A stretch of 59,934 bases of DNA from Micrococcales bacterium (GTDB taxonomy: Bacteria; Actinomycetota; Actinomycetes; Actinomycetales; Microbacteriaceae), in NCBI GenBank assembly GCA_017306245.1, contig JAFKIY010000008.1, forward strand, positions 1 to 59,934, in the 5' to 3' direction. This document shows, piece by piece, positions 17,163-26,739 of the stretch (positions within the stretch are counted from its first letter, which is position 1; each line of letters starts with the position of its first letter). The notes under the pieces are model-generated. The model had not been told where the DNA came from. It did not search any database and saw only the letters and a list, made by a program, of their open reading frames with translations. The position numbers and the translations under genes are program-made.

Positions 17163-17657
17163 ATGCGGCCACTACTTGTTCTCATGGGCGTTTCTGGCTC
17201 CGGCAAGTCCACCGTCGGCGAACTGTTGGCTGCCGAGCTTGGTGTTCCTTTCGCGGATGCGGACGGACTGCACCCCGAATCGAACGTGCGAAAGATGGCG
17301 GCAGGGCATCCGCTCACCGACGAGGATCGCTGGCCGTGGCTGCGCCGCGTGGGAGAGGAGCTTCGCGGTGCGCAGCACACCGGGCTGGTGGTGGCGTGCT
17401 CCGCACTCAAGCGGTCGTACCGGGACGTGATTCGGTCTGTCGAGCCGCGAGCGAGGTTCGTCTTGCTGGACGGTCCGCGAGATCTCCTGGCGGAGCGCCT
17501 TTCGCGGCGCAAGGGGCATTTCATGCCGGCGGCCCTGCTTGATTCGCAACTGGAGACCCTCGAACGATTCGGGGAGGATGATCCGGGAATCGTGGTCTCG
17601 GTGGAAGGAACTCCAGAGCAGGTCATGCGCCGGATCGCTCGCCGTTGGCAGGAATGA
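17163..17657 (+). CDS. gntK: Gluconokinase
   Basis: 164 residues. It phosphorylates gluconate with ATP. P-loop MGVSGSGKSTVGELLA (residues 8-23) is followed by DADGLHPESNVRKMAAGHPLTDEDRWPWL, of which the DGLHP and GHPLTDEDRWPWL segments are the GntK signature, and ACSALKRSYRD. The length matches the GntK family. It is divergent from gnd across about 73 bp, consistent with a gluconate shunt into the pentose phosphate pathway. Confidence 0.94.
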   Translation: MRPLLVLMGVSGSGKSTVGELLAAELGVPFADADGLHPESNVRKMAAGHPLTDEDRWPWLRRVGEELRGAQHTGLVVACSALKRSYRDVIRSVEPRARFVLLDGPRDLLAERLSRRKGHFMPAALLDSQLETLERFGEDDPGIVVSVEGTPEQVMRRIARRWQE

Positions 17658-18581
17658 CTACTCTTGCCCACACCAACCGAGCTCCGCTCGAGTGGGCGGG
17701 TGGGCTCCGGCGTGCCCGACGGCGATTCCCGCCGAGGTGCTTGCGTGCGAGAGAATTGCGTGGAGCTGCCGCTTGTCGAGGGCCTTCAGCTCACAGGTGC
17801 GATCGGGCCCAACAGCGTTGAGGGTGCAGAGAGCGTCGATCAGCCCCGACATGAACGCATCTCCAGCACCGACGGTGTCCACCACGTCGACGCTGTTCGC
17901 CGAAACACGAGCGTGCGATCGTGAGTTCCAAATTTCGGCACCATCCGCCCCGCGCGTGAGCGCGACGAGTTCCACGCCTTCCGCAAGCCACTGCGCCGCG
18001 ATCGCCTCAGGGGCTACTCCCGGATGGAGCCAGGCGAGGTCTTCATCGCTCACCTTGATGACGTCGGCGAACTCGACGAGATCCTCGACTCGTGACCGAG
18101 CGGTCGCGCGATCCATGATGAGCGGACGCAGATTCGGATCGAAGGTCACTGTCGCCCTGCTGGCGTAGTGTCGAAGCAGCCGCGTGACTTCGTCGCGACC
18201 TGGTTCGAGGTAGGCCCCGAGCGAACCAGTGTGCACGATGCGGGGGTCCGCGATGTCGGGGAAGGCCACGTCCCAGGCCAGTTCGAACACGTAGCTGGGA
18301 ATGCCCTTGTCATCCATGGTCACGAGCGCAGTGGAAGTCGGTGTGTCGGGGTGGCCGCCTTGCACGAGTTCGACATCTCCCCGCAGGTGCTCTCGAATAA
18401 GGCGTCCGCGACGATCGGACCCGAACTGGGTCAGCAGGGTGACGGGATGCCCGAGACGGCCGAGTCCCAGCGCAACATTCGCGGGACTTCCACCGACGTG
18501 CTCAACCTCCGAGCCTCCCTTCGAGACGCGGTCGATCAGACTCTCTCCGATCACGAGGATGCGGGCGACGGGAGCGGTCAC
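17658..18581 (-). CDS. PfkB-family sugar kinase (fructokinase-like)
   Basis: 307 residues. PfkB/ribokinase fold: N-terminal [12 protein letters not shown] and [16 protein letters not shown]-terminal anion hole and catalytic base in [14 protein letters not shown] (about residues 236-249). It would phosphorylate a sugar or keto-sugar with ATP. It is the last gene of a coupled leftward operon with a TIM-barrel epimerase (4-bp overlap) and a Gfo/Idh/MocA dehydrogenase, so its substrate is probably an intermediate of this pathway rather than free fructose. Substrate not determined. Confidence 0.88.
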   Translation of the reverse strand: MTAPVARILVIGESLIDRVSKGGSEVEHVGGSPANVALGLGRLGHPVTLLTQFGSDRRGRLIREHLRGDVELVQGGHPDTPTSTALVTMDDKGIPSYVFELAWDVAFPDIADPRIVHTGSLGAYLEPGRDEVTRLLRHYASRATVTFDPNLRPLIMDRATARSRVEDLVEFADVIKVSDEDLAWLHPGVAPEAIAAQWLAEGVELVALTRGADGAEIWNSRSHARVSANSVDVVDTVGAGDAFMSGLIDALCTLNAVGPDRTCELKALDKRQLHAILSHASTSAGIAVGHAGAHPPTRAELGWCGQE

Positions 18582-19576
18582 GACCGCTCGAATGCGGCAT
18601 CGAAACGCGCTGAAGGAAGTTCAAGGTCGAACCGCCGAAGGAACTCGATCGCTTCGCGCGCGCCCGTGAATCGATTCATCCCGGCGTCCTCCCACTCGAC
18701 TGATATCGGTCCCTGGTAGCCGATGGCACGCAGGGCTCTGAAGCTCGATTCCCAGGGAACATCGCCGCGCCCGACCGAGACGAAGTCCCATCCGCGTCTC
18801 GGGTCACCCCATGCGAGGTGAGACCCGAGGATGGTGTTGCGTCCCGTGAGCCGCATCTTCGTATCTTTGCAGTCGACATGGTAGATGCGGTCGGCGAAGT
18901 CGGTGATGAAAGAGACTGGATCGACGTTTTGCCAGACCATGTGGCTTGGATCCCAGTTCAGACCGAACGCGGCGCGGTTGCCGATCGCTTCCAGCGTCTT
19001 TACCGTCGTCCAGTGGTCGTAGGCGATCTCCGAGGGGTGCACCTCGAGGGCGAAGCGCACGCCGCACTCGTCGAAGACATCCAGGATCGGGTTCCAGCGT
19101 TCGGCAAAATCGCGATAGCCGTCCTCGATCACGGATTCCGGCACAGGGGGGAACATGGCCACATACCGCCAGATCGACGATCCCGTGAACCCGACGACGG
19201 TGTCCACGCCGAGCCGCTGCGCGAGCCTCGCCGTGAGTTTCATATCTTCCGCTGCACGCTGGCGCACGCCTTCCGCATCGCCGTCGCCCCACACTCTGGA
19301 GGGGAGAATCCCCCGGTGGCGGAAGTCGATGGGGTCATCGCACACGGCCTGGCCGGTGAGGTGGTTCGAGATGGCCCAGACGCCGAGGCCGTGGCGCTCC
19401 AGCATGGCCTTTTTCTCCCGGATATAGGTGTCGTCGTCCCAGCGCGTGACGTCGAGGTGGTCACCGCCCACCGCGAGTTCCAGCCCGTCGTATCCGAAGG
19501 AGGATGCCGTTTCCGCCACTTCCTCCAGCGGCAGATCCGTCCATTGCCCGGTGAAGAGCGTGAAGCGATGAGTCAC
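18578..19576 (-). CDS. Sugar phosphate isomerase/epimerase (AP endonuclease 2 / IolE-like TIM barrel)
   Basis: 332 residues from GTG 19576 ([11 protein letters not shown]), with AAGGG upstream; an upstream in-frame extension overlaps the neighbouring gene and is rejected. TIM-barrel features of the xylose-isomerase-like family are present: [34 protein letters not shown] and [11 protein letters not shown], supplying the Glu/Asp/His metal site. The reaction is probably isomerisation or epimerisation of a keto sugar. The 3' end overlaps the PfkB start and the 5' end lies 17 bp from the dehydrogenase. Confidence 0.87.
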   Translation of the reverse strand: MTHRFTLFTGQWTDLPLEEVAETASSFGYDGLELAVGGDHLDVTRWDDDTYIREKKAMLERHGLGVWAISNHLTGQAVCDDPIDFRHRGILPSRVWGDGDAEGVRQRAAEDMKLTARLAQRLGVDTVVGFTGSSIWRYVAMFPPVPESVIEDGYRDFAERWNPILDVFDECGVRFALEVHPSEIAYDHWTTVKTLEAIGNRAAFGLNWDPSHMVWQNVDPVSFITDFADRIYHVDCKDTKMRLTGRNTILGSHLAWGDPRRGWDFVSVGRGDVPWESSFRALRAIGYQGPISVEWEDAGMNRFTGAREAIEFLRRFDLELPSARFDAAFERS

Positions 19577-19593
19577 GTTTTCTTGCCCTTTCG

Positions 19594-20739
19594 TCAACCC
19601 TCGAGAGATACGGAAATCTGCTGGCCACGGGAGTTGGAGCTCTTCTCGATGGCCGCGAGAACCCTCTCGACCTGGAGCGCGTCCTCGAAGGAGGGGCGAG
19701 GGTCCTCGCCGGCCGCGATCGCGGTGAGAAAATCTGCCGCTTGGTTCGTGAACGTGTTCTCCCAGCCGAGCACGTGCCCTGGCGGCCACCAGCGTCCCGC
19801 ATACGGATGCTGCGGCTCCGTGAAGAGCACTTGCCGATACCCCCGATCCTCCTGAGGGCCGATCGACTCGAGCACGTACAGTTCGTTGAGCCGCTGGAGG
19901 CCGAATCTGATCCCGCCGGTGGAACCGTAGATCTCGATGTCCAGCTCCGCTTTTCTTCCCGTCGCCATCCGGGAGGCCTCCAGGCTGATGCCGACTCCGG
20001 ATGCCGTGAATCCGGTCGCCCAGAAAGCATCGTCGACCGTGACGGCTTCACGGCCTTCCGGCCCCGGCCGCTCCGGCACCATGGTGCGCATGTGCCCAGA
20101 GACCGTTGTTATCGGCTCTCCCAGGAGGTAGTGCACCTGGTCGACAAGGTGGGAGCCGAGATCGCCAAGCACGCCGGAGCCGGCGATTTCTTTGCGAAGG
20201 CGCCAACTCATGGGGGTGGTGTCATCCGCGAGCCAGTCCTGCAGGAAGCTCACGCGCATGTGCCGCACTGTGCCGATGCGCCCGGATCGAACGATTGCGC
20301 GCGCGCCGGCGAGAGCGGGAATGCGGCGGTAGTTGAAGCCGACCATGGACCGCGTGCCGTGCGCACGGGCCGCGGCGGCGGCGCGAGTCATCCGCTCCGC
20401 ATCGCTAAACGTCGAGGCGAGCGGTTTCTCGGTGAGCACGTGCTTACCGGCGTCGAGGGCGGCGATCGCGATTTCCGCATGCAGGTGCCCAGGTGTGCAG
20501 ATGTCGACGATGTCCACGTCCGACCGATTGATGACGGACGCCCAGTCTGTGCCGGATTCCGCCCAGCCCAGTCGTGCCGCCGCCTCGCGTGTCTTCTCCG
20601 GCTGCTGCCCGACGAGCACCTTCATGGCGACCGGATGCTCCGGCCAGAAGGCTGCGACGTTTCGCCAGGCCTGTGAGTGCGCCTTGCCCATGAACTCGGT
20701 GCCGATGAGGGCAATGCCGAGGGGGCGCGAGTCGTTCAT
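19594..20739 (-). CDS. Gfo/Idh/MocA family oxidoreductase
   Basis: 381 residues. N-terminal Rossmann fold ([18 protein letters not shown]) and the family EKP motif ([11 protein letters not shown], about residue 100). The C-terminal substrate domain has [18 protein letters not shown], where the conserved Asp/His act in catalysis. It would oxidise or reduce a sugar carbon with NAD(P). It is the first gene of the leftward operon and is preceded by two copies of the cluster-wide AT-rich motif. Confidence 0.9.
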   Translation of the reverse strand: MNDSRPLGIALIGTEFMGKAHSQAWRNVAAFWPEHPVAMKVLVGQQPEKTREAAARLGWAESGTDWASVINRSDVDIVDICTPGHLHAEIAIAALDAGKHVLTEKPLASTFSDAERMTRAAAAARAHGTRSMVGFNYRRIPALAGARAIVRSGRIGTVRHMRVSFLQDWLADDTTPMSWRLRKEIAGSGVLGDLGSHLVDQVHYLLGEPITTVSGHMRTMVPERPGPEGREAVTVDDAFWATGFTASGVGISLEASRMATGRKAELDIEIYGSTGGIRFGLQRLNELYVLESIGPQEDRGYRQVLFTEPQHPYAGRWWPPGHVLGWENTFTNQAADFLTAIAAGEDPRPSFEDALQVERVLAAIEKSSNSRGQQISVSLEG

Positions 20740-20774
20740 GGCTGGCTCCTTTTTCGTCGTGGATCCTCTTCAGC

Positions 20775-20847
20775 ATATAGATAATACTTTTTCGAATCCG
20801 CTCATCGACTAAGCCCTATTGCGAAACGATAATATAAATAGTACTTT
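20775..20847. promoter_or_regulatory. Two copies of the putative GntR operator between divergent operons
   Basis: Copy A at 20775-20790 (ATATAGATAATACTTT) and copy B at 20832-20847 (ATATAAATAGTACTTT) share 14 of 16 bases, are in the same orientation and are 57 bp apart. They lie between the dehydrogenase operon and the ABC-transporter operon. Related copies occur at 27643-27659 and 31008-31025. Confidence 0.6.
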
Positions 20848-20976
20848 TATCCCCAACGGTGCGAAACCGACCCAGCGCAGGGTTTGTCACGCACCAGTGG
20901 AAGCCCGTGAAGGAGCGAGCGCCACAGCACTGTTCACTGCAATTCAACTCGACACTATTCAGGTAGGGAGCAACCC

Positions 20977-22284
20977 ATGGAGAACATCATTCCCCCCAGC
21001 GGACTCAGCAGACGAGGTTTTCTCGGAATTGCCGGTGTGGCCGCGACCATTCCACTGCTGGCAGCGTGCGCGCCTGGAGCATCCGGCACCGTCGATGCCA
21101 ATACGGTGCTGAAATTCTGGGACATGCCGTGGGGCGCCCCCAAGTACAGCGACACGGCTGCGGAGATCGTCAAGGGCTACAGCCAGAGCGGGATGCCGAG
21201 CTGGTCCTACCAGACCATCCAGTGGAACAACTTCTACCAGACGTTCTCCTCGGCGATCGCCTCGAACACCGGGCCGGCGGTCAGCGGCGGCGGCGGCTTC
21301 CAGGCCTTCCAGTTCGCGGAGCTCGGCAAGATCGCCTACGCGGACAACCTCATCGAGACCATGAAGAAGTCCGGCTCCTACGATGACTTCCTGCCAGGCA
21401 CCATCGACTCCATGAAGACGGCAAAGGGCTACGTGGCCATGCCGTGGGCCATGGACCTTCGCGTGTTCTGGTACAAGAAGTCGCTTCTGGAGAAGGCGGG
21501 GGCAGAGGTTCCCACCGACTGGGATTCCCTCGTCACGACGGGCAAAGCGCTGCGCAAGATCGGTGTGAGCGGCTTCGGAATTGCCGGAGGCTCTGGCTAC
21601 AACCACGCCCCGCAAGCGATCATCACGATGATGCTGAACAACAACGGCGGTCTGTTCGACAAGGACGGCAAGCTGGACTGCGTGACCGACCGCAACATCG
21701 AAGCGGTCGAGTTCGTCAAGCAACTTGTCGCCGAGAACATCATCGACCCCGGCATGATCAGCTACTCCATGGACAACCTGGTGTCCCAGTGGGCGGAGGA
21801 CAAGGTCGGCTTCGGCGTTCATGAGCCCGGGCTCGCACTCCAGCTCGGTGACACCACCGGCGACGTGCTGGTGTCCAGCCCGCTGACCGGTCCGCACGGC
21901 GATCAGGGCACGCTCATGTTCGTGAACAACATCATGATGTACACGAATTCGCCGAGCCAGGAGGCCTCAGAGTCGTTCCTCGAGTACTACCTCGACAACA
22001 TGATCACTCTGTGGAAAGACGATGCCGTCTCGCGCATTCCGGTGCGCCAGTCGATCGTCGATCTGCCGATCTTCCAGGAGAACGCGCAGTTCGTGAAGAT
22101 CGTCAAGGAGTACCAGCCGATCGCCAAGAGCTACGCCTACCCTGCTTCATCAGGCTTTGCGGGACTCGCCGCCGTCGATGGTGGCATGCAGCTCTGGCAG
22201 TTCGCGCAGACCGTGCTCGAGGGAAAGACAGACGCCAAGAAGTCGCTCGAGAGCCTGTCGACCGAGCTCGCCAAGGTGCTCTAG
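20977..22284 (+). CDS. ABC sugar transporter, substrate-binding lipoprotein (family 1)
   Basis: 435 residues. The signal region contains the Tat-like motif SRRGFLG (residues 11-17), a hydrophobic stretch and a lipobox ending at Cys31 (LLAAC), so it is predicted to be exported folded and lipid-anchored. The mature part has the family-1 binding-protein pattern (PWAMDLRVFWYKKSLLEKAG, TDWDSLVTTGKAL). It should capture a sugar or oligosaccharide for the two permeases that follow. No ATPase gene is present; a shared MsiK-type ATPase elsewhere would be needed. Confidence 0.9.
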   Translation: MENIIPPSGLSRRGFLGIAGVAATIPLLAACAPGASGTVDANTVLKFWDMPWGAPKYSDTAAEIVKGYSQSGMPSWSYQTIQWNNFYQTFSSAIASNTGPAVSGGGGFQAFQFAELGKIAYADNLIETMKKSGSYDDFLPGTIDSMKTAKGYVAMPWAMDLRVFWYKKSLLEKAGAEVPTDWDSLVTTGKALRKIGVSGFGIAGGSGYNHAPQAIITMMLNNNGGLFDKDGKLDCVTDRNIEAVEFVKQLVAENIIDPGMISYSMDNLVSQWAEDKVGFGVHEPGLALQLGDTTGDVLVSSPLTGPHGDQGTLMFVNNIMMYTNSPSQEASESFLEYYLDNMITLWKDDAVSRIPVRQSIVDLPIFQENAQFVKIVKEYQPIAKSYAYPASSGFAGLAAVDGGMQLWQFAQTVLEGKTDAKKSLESLSTELAKVL

Positions 22285-22316
22285 CCTCGAGTAAACAGAC
22301 GAGAAGAGCCTGAAGA

Positions 22317-23279
22317 GTGACATCCACCGTGACAACACGTTCCCGCTGGGGCCGCGGTGGCGTCGGGCTCGGCGGACGGGGGGCGGCAACGCCGCCTCCC
22401 GTCCGCACCGGGCGCCTCAGCATGAACAAGTTCGTGCTGCTCTTGATGGCTCTGCCGTCGCTCCTGGTCATCCTGCTGATCAACGTGTACCCCCTGTTGT
22501 ACGCGGCCAATCAGTCGGTGCGCCAGGGATCCCTCATCGATGCCGGGCCGCTCGTCGGTTCCGACAATTTCACCGACGTGCTCACCGACAAGATGTTCTG
22601 GGAAGCGGCCGGGTTCACCCTGGTCTTCACGCTCGTCGGGGTTTTCGGGAGCTGGGTGGTCGGTTTCGCCATCGCACTGGCTCTTCGCACGAAAATTCCC
22701 GCTGCAGGGGTTTTCAAAGTTCTGCTTCTGCTGCCGTGGGTGATTCCCGTGGTGTCATCCGCCATGGCGTGGAACTGGCTCATCGCCACCCCGACGAGCC
22801 CGATCCCGCTGATGTTCGAAGCCCTTGGGCTTGGCCATCCGCTGTTTCTCGCCGACCCTTCGCTCGCGATGGTCACGGTGTGCGTGTTCAAGGTGTGGAT
22901 CAGTTTTCCCTTCATGATGCTCATGATGAGCTCGGCGCTCGCCGGCGTCGATGAGAGCGTCTATGAGGCGGGAAGGATGGACGGCGCCAGCCGCTGGCAG
23001 CAATTGACGCAGTTGACGCTGCCGATGATCGCGCGGCCCATCTACATCAGCTGGATACTCATGACCATCTTCTGCGTCAATGACTTCACCACGGTGTACC
23101 TGCTCACCGGAGGCGGGCCAGTGGGGGCGACCAATACCCTTCTGGTGCTCGCGTATCGCACGGTCTTCCAGGACATGAGAACCGGTCCGGGCGTGGCGAT
23201 TGCGTTCCTCATGACCTTCGTGCTCGTGGTCATCTCCGTCTTCCTTTACCGCCAGATCCGGAAGTCGAGCCTCCAATGA
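22317..23279 (+). CDS. ABC sugar transporter permease, MalF/UgpA type
   Basis: 320 residues from GTG 22317. A short basic, glycine-rich N-terminus precedes six predicted membrane helices, for example FVLLLMALPSLLVILLINVY and VFKVLLLLPWVIPVVSSAMAW. The cytosolic EAA loop is YEAGRMDGASRWQQLTQLTLP, which would contact the ATPase. It is 32 bp downstream of the binding-protein gene and overlaps the next permease by 4 bp. Confidence 0.92.
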   Translation: MTSTVTTRSRWGRGGVGLGGRGAATPPPVRTGRLSMNKFVLLLMALPSLLVILLINVYPLLYAANQSVRQGSLIDAGPLVGSDNFTDVLTDKMFWEAAGFTLVFTLVGVFGSWVVGFAIALALRTKIPAAGVFKVLLLLPWVIPVVSSAMAWNWLIATPTSPIPLMFEALGLGHPLFLADPSLAMVTVCVFKVWISFPFMMLMMSSALAGVDESVYEAGRMDGASRWQQLTQLTLPMIARPIYISWILMTIFCVNDFTTVYLLTGGGPVGATNTLLVLAYRTVFQDMRTGPGVAIAFLMTFVLVVISVFLYRQIRKSSLQ

Positions 23280-24136
23280 CAAGCACGAGTGCACCAGCCA
23301 AGGCCGCCGCGCGCCCGAGCCAGAAGAGCGAGGATCGCGGCAAGTGGTGGCGTTTCACCTGGCTCATGGTCTTCACCTTCGTGATCCTCGTTCCCGTGCT
23401 GGCGACCGTGGCGCTGGCACTGCGGCCGGAGGCCTCCAGTGGTGAGTCTGGCTCGGCGACGATCTCCAATTTCGTCTACGTGCTCACGGAGACGTTCACG
23501 CCTACCTGGCTTGGCAACAGCATTTGGGTGGCACTGGGCACCGTCGTCATCGCGGTCGCTGTTTCTGCTCCGGCAGGGTATGTGCTGTCTCGTGGTCGGA
23601 GCAAGCTCGTTTCCGGGTACGCCCTGACCCTGTTCATCATTCAGGCACTCCCGATCATCGTGCTCGTCGTGCCGCTTTTCATGCTGTTCGCGCCCCTCAT
23701 GCTCATCGACAACCTCGTGGGGATCACGATCATCTATGTCGGAAGCACCATGTCGGTGACCACGTGGATGATGGCGGCATATTTCGACACGATTCCCATC
23801 ACACTGGAAGAAGCAGCGTGGATCGACGGTTGCTCCGTGTTCGGCGGATTCGTGCGCGTCGTGCTTCGGAACTCACTGCCCGGTGTGCTTTCTGCCGCGA
23901 TCTTTGCGTTCTTGCAGGCCTGGAACGACTACCTCATCGCCATCGTGTTCTTGCGCTCAGACCCCACCCTGACCCTTCAGGTCGGGCTCCAGACCTTCTT
24001 CCAGCAGAACTCGACAGCGTGGGGCCCCGTGATGGCGATCTCGGTCATCATGATCCTGCCCCCCGTGATCGTTTTTGCGACCTTGAACCGCTACTTCAGC
24101 GTCGGGGGCATCGGCGGGTCGCTCGCGGGCCGCTGA
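23276..24136 (+). CDS. ABC sugar transporter permease, MalG/UgpE type
   Basis: 286 residues, six membrane helices. The EAA loop is LEEAAWIDGCSVFGGFVRVV, and the sequence LQAWNDYLIAIVFLRSD is typical of MalG-like permeases. It forms the heterodimeric channel with the upstream permease. The stop is followed after 23 bp by the TatA-like gene, which has a strong GGAGG site, so the four genes appear to be one operon. Confidence 0.92.
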   Translation: MTSTSAPAKAAARPSQKSEDRGKWWRFTWLMVFTFVILVPVLATVALALRPEASSGESGSATISNFVYVLTETFTPTWLGNSIWVALGTVVIAVAVSAPAGYVLSRGRSKLVSGYALTLFIIQALPIIVLVVPLFMLFAPLMLIDNLVGITIIYVGSTMSVTTWMMAAYFDTIPITLEEAAWIDGCSVFGGFVRVVLRNSLPGVLSAAIFAFLQAWNDYLIAIVFLRSDPTLTLQVGLQTFFQQNSTAWGPVMAISVIMILPPVIVFATLNRYFSVGGIGGSLAGR

Positions 24137-24159
24137 TCCACAACTACAGGAGGCATCTC

Positions 24160-24369
24160 ATGTTCGCTAATCTCACCGGATGGCACGCGCTGATCGTTCT
24201 CGTCGTCATCGTGCTGCTGTTCGGGGCCACGAAGCTCCCTGTGCTTGCGCGCAGCGTCGGTCAGTCGATGAAGATATTCCGCCAGGAGGTCAAGCCAGGG
24301 CTCGACGAGTTGGAACAGCCCGTGGACTCCGAGCTCAACCCGAAGGTCGCAGACGGCGCCACTCGTTGA
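24160..24369 (+). CDS. tatA: TatA-family twin-arginine translocase subunit (paralogue)
   Basis: 69 residues from ATG 24160, preceded by AGGAGG. One N-terminal membrane helix (ALIVLVVIVLLF) is followed by the FG-x(n)-LP hinge (FGATKLPVLA) and an amphipathic helix (RSVGQSMKIFRQEV), then a short charged tail. That is the full TatA domain plan. Its place at the end of a sugar-transporter operon whose binding protein has a Tat-like signal suggests a dedicated or supplementary pore component. The housekeeping tatA is presumably elsewhere. Confidence 0.87.
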   Translation: MFANLTGWHALIVLVVIVLLFGATKLPVLARSVGQSMKIFRQEVKPGLDELEQPVDSELNPKVADGATR

Positions 24370-24370
24370 G

Positions 24371-24396
24371 CCGGATGGGCGCTGGTCGCCGTCCGG
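24371..24396. terminator. Hairpin between convergent tatA and oxidoreductase genes
   Basis: Arms 24371-24381 and 24387-24396 (CCGGATGGGCG against CGCCGTCCGG) pair with one bulge and a short loop. The site lies directly after the TatA stop and before the 3' end of the opposing gene, so it could end transcription in both directions. There is no T tract. Confidence 0.45.
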
Positions 24397-24431
24397 TGGT
24401 CTTGAGCGGTGCCGAACGGTGAGCGGGCCGA

Positions 24432-25652
24432 TCAGGCCGTGACGCCACGAGCGCGACTGGGTTCGCTGTCGAGTTCCCCGCCGAGAGGAATACCCATCCG
24501 CTCGGCGTAACTCGCGACGATCGCCTGGCTCGTGTCGACATCATGCTCGGCCCCGACGAGGTCGGTGAGGGGCTGCATCTCTTGATGGATCATGTCGGCA
24601 AAGGCTTCGAGTTGAATCTCGAAAGACTCCCCGATGTTGCGGAACTCCGTGCGCGCCTCCGCCTCTCCCGCCGCCGAATATTGCGTCAAGACCGTCGGCG
24701 CATGAAGGAGGTAGGGAGAGGGGAAGGCGAGTTCGAGGCTTCCCGCTCCGTAGATGATCTTGATCGTTTCACGGTAGGCGGGATAGTCGTGCAGATAGTG
24801 CCAGTCGAGCGTGAACCTGGTGGTTTCCTCGATCGCACCGACAGCTCTGATCGACGGGGGCTGTGCGCCGAGCCCGCCGGCGTCGCGGCCGGTTTGCCGT
24901 CTCTGGTGACGCGAGGAGGTGCGCCAGATATCGGCGAAATCGACGGCGGTGATGGGTGCGAAAAGCGTGCGCACAACGGCCATGTCGTGGGAGAGGCTCG
25001 ACATGAGGCATCCGGCGTAGACGCGCCAGAGGTCTTCGTTCTCGTCTCCCTCACCGAAGGCGGAGTCCCACAGGGCTCGATCGGTGCGTCGCAACTCGTC
25101 ACGAGTGTCATCCGGAATGTCACCACCCGAAGAAATGAGGTGCGCAAAATCCAGCTGGGACTGCCCCGTGGGGTGGAGCACCCTCACGTCGACGGTGCGC
25201 ACGTCATCGATGTCATTCAACAGTTGGCGAGCAAGCGCGGTCGCCGGATCGTACTGCTTCATGTAGCCGACCATGAGTCGTGGTGGGCCCTCCATCGGCG
25301 CGACCTGGCGAAGGCGATCGAGTTCGGCGTGGGTGAACGCGAGTGGCTTTTCGCAGAGGACCGCAAGGTCACGCTCGAGGGCTGCGGTGACTATCGGTTC
25401 GTGTGATCCGCCCGAGCAGATGAGGATGGCGTCGAGGTCGTCTCTGTCGAGCAAGGCGAACGCGTCGGTGTAACGAGCAGAGTGGACTATCCCGAAGACC
25501 TCGCCAACCGAGGCGAGCAAGGAGGGCGAGATGTCGCTGATCGCCGTAATGGCGAACAGTTCGGGGCGGCGCCGCAGGAGTGGCAAGTGCACGCTTTGCG
25601 CGACAGCGCCGAGTCCGATGACGCCAAGACGGATGACGGCGGGTGAGGTCAC
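24432..25652 (-). CDS. Gfo/Idh/MocA family oxidoreductase
   Basis: 406 residues, longer than the other family member in this cluster. Rossmann motif GVIGLGAVAQSVHLPLL, substrate motif VLCEKPLAFTHAEL (about residue 97) and MVGYMKQYDPA. The C-terminal domain includes CLMSSLSHDMAVVRTLF, where SHD supplies the family catalytic residues. Two sugar dehydrogenases in one cluster imply two separate redox steps or a transient oxidation/reduction of one intermediate. It is the last gene of a three-gene leftward operon, 3 bp after the alcohol dehydrogenase gene. Confidence 0.88.
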   Translation of the reverse strand: MTSPAVIRLGVIGLGAVAQSVHLPLLRRRPELFAITAISDISPSLLASVGEVFGIVHSARYTDAFALLDRDDLDAILICSGGSHEPIVTAALERDLAVLCEKPLAFTHAELDRLRQVAPMEGPPRLMVGYMKQYDPATALARQLLNDIDDVRTVDVRVLHPTGQSQLDFAHLISSGGDIPDDTRDELRRTDRALWDSAFGEGDENEDLWRVYAGCLMSSLSHDMAVVRTLFAPITAVDFADIWRTSSRHQRRQTGRDAGGLGAQPPSIRAVGAIEETTRFTLDWHYLHDYPAYRETIKIIYGAGSLELAFPSPYLLHAPTVLTQYSAAGEAEARTEFRNIGESFEIQLEAFADMIHQEMQPLTDLVGAEHDVDTSQAIVASYAERMGIPLGGELDSEPSRARGVTA

Positions 25653-25655
25653 CGG

Positions 25656-26699
25656 CTACTCCTTTCCGAAGGTCATCACTGACTTGATATTCTTGCCGCT
25701 TTCCATGTCCTCGAATGCACGCTCCCAGTCCTCGAGAGCGTACACGCCGCCCAAGACAGAAGAGGGATCGAGTTTTCCGCTGGCAAAAAGCGTGAGCACT
25801 CGCTCCCAGGTTCCCCAGTTGTGCGAGAACGACCCGAAGAGAGTGACGGCCTTCTGCACGAGCGGGTCGAGCGAGAATCCGAGGGGTTGCGGGCCCCAGC
25901 CCACCTTTGCGATGGACCCGAATGGTCGAACGAACTGGAGTGACTGCTCAAGCGCGATGCTCACCCCCGTGGCATCCACGACGAGGTCGGCCCCGAGTCC
26001 GTCGTGCAGGCTCGCGATGAGTTTGCCCGGGTCATCCGCGGTGATATCCATCACGTGATCCGCGCCGAGCGCGCTTGCCATTGCGAGCCGGTGTCCGTCT
26101 ATGCCGGTCCCGAGAACCACGGTGGTGTCTGCTCCCGAGAGCTTCGCCATCATCATGGAGAGGATGCCGATAGTTCCTGCCCCCTGAATGACGACCAGAT
26201 CGCCGGTCTTGACGCGCGCGCGTTCGACGACGGCGTTGAAGGCGACGGCGAAGGGCTCCGTCATCGCCGCCGACTCGAAGGAGACCCCTTCGGGGATCCG
26301 ATGGAGCACGCGCGGCTCAGCGGAGAGCAGTTCGCTGAAGGCGCCATCGCGCGTGGCTCCGTAGCCTTCGCGATGCGGGCACAGGTTGTACAGGCCGGAG
26401 CGGCAGAGACTGCAAATACCGCAGATGGAGGCTGCTGTCTCGCACACGACACGGTCCCCCACCGCCCATCCTGTGACGTTGCGCCCGACTTCCACGATGA
26501 CACCAGCGGTTTCGTGCCCGAGCACCACGGGGGCCGCGACGGGCCAGCCCTGCTTATTGCGCCACATGTGCAGGTCGGATCCGCACACCCCGACGGCGCG
26601 GGCGGCAACGAGCACGGTGTCGTCGGTGATGCGAGGCTCTGGCAGGTCTCGGATCTCAAGATCGCCATCGTTGTATCCAAACTTGACGAGGCCTTTCAT
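25656..26699 (-). CDS. Zinc-dependent alcohol dehydrogenase (sorbitol/threonine dehydrogenase type)
   Basis: 347 residues from ATG 26699, with AAAGGAG upstream. Catalytic zinc site: CGSDLHMW (Cys and following His) and GHETAGVIVEVG. Structural zinc cysteines: CGICSLCRSGLYNLC. The nucleotide-binding segment is VIQGAGTIGILSMMMAK. It oxidises a polyol or sugar hydroxyl with NAD(P). With the SMP-30 lactonase immediately upstream it could produce a lactone that is then opened. Substrate unknown. Confidence 0.92.
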   Translation of the reverse strand: MKGLVKFGYNDGDLEIRDLPEPRITDDTVLVAARAVGVCGSDLHMWRNKQGWPVAAPVVLGHETAGVIVEVGRNVTGWAVGDRVVCETAASICGICSLCRSGLYNLCPHREGYGATRDGAFSELLSAEPRVLHRIPEGVSFESAAMTEPFAVAFNAVVERARVKTGDLVVIQGAGTIGILSMMMAKLSGADTTVVLGTGIDGHRLAMASALGADHVMDITADDPGKLIASLHDGLGADLVVDATGVSIALEQSLQFVRPFGSIAKVGWGPQPLGFSLDPLVQKAVTLFGSFSHNWGTWERVLTLFASGKLDPSSVLGGVYALEDWERAFEDMESGKNIKSVMTFGKE

Positions 26700-26739
26700 G
26701 GAATTCTCCTTTGGGTTCTGGATGTCAGTGGGCTCGGCG

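Noticed and set aside
15473..17542. A 689-codon open frame on the plus strand
   Set aside because: It is antisense to gnd, whose signatures are unambiguous, and its arginine/histidine-rich translation has the composition of a GC-rich shadow frame.
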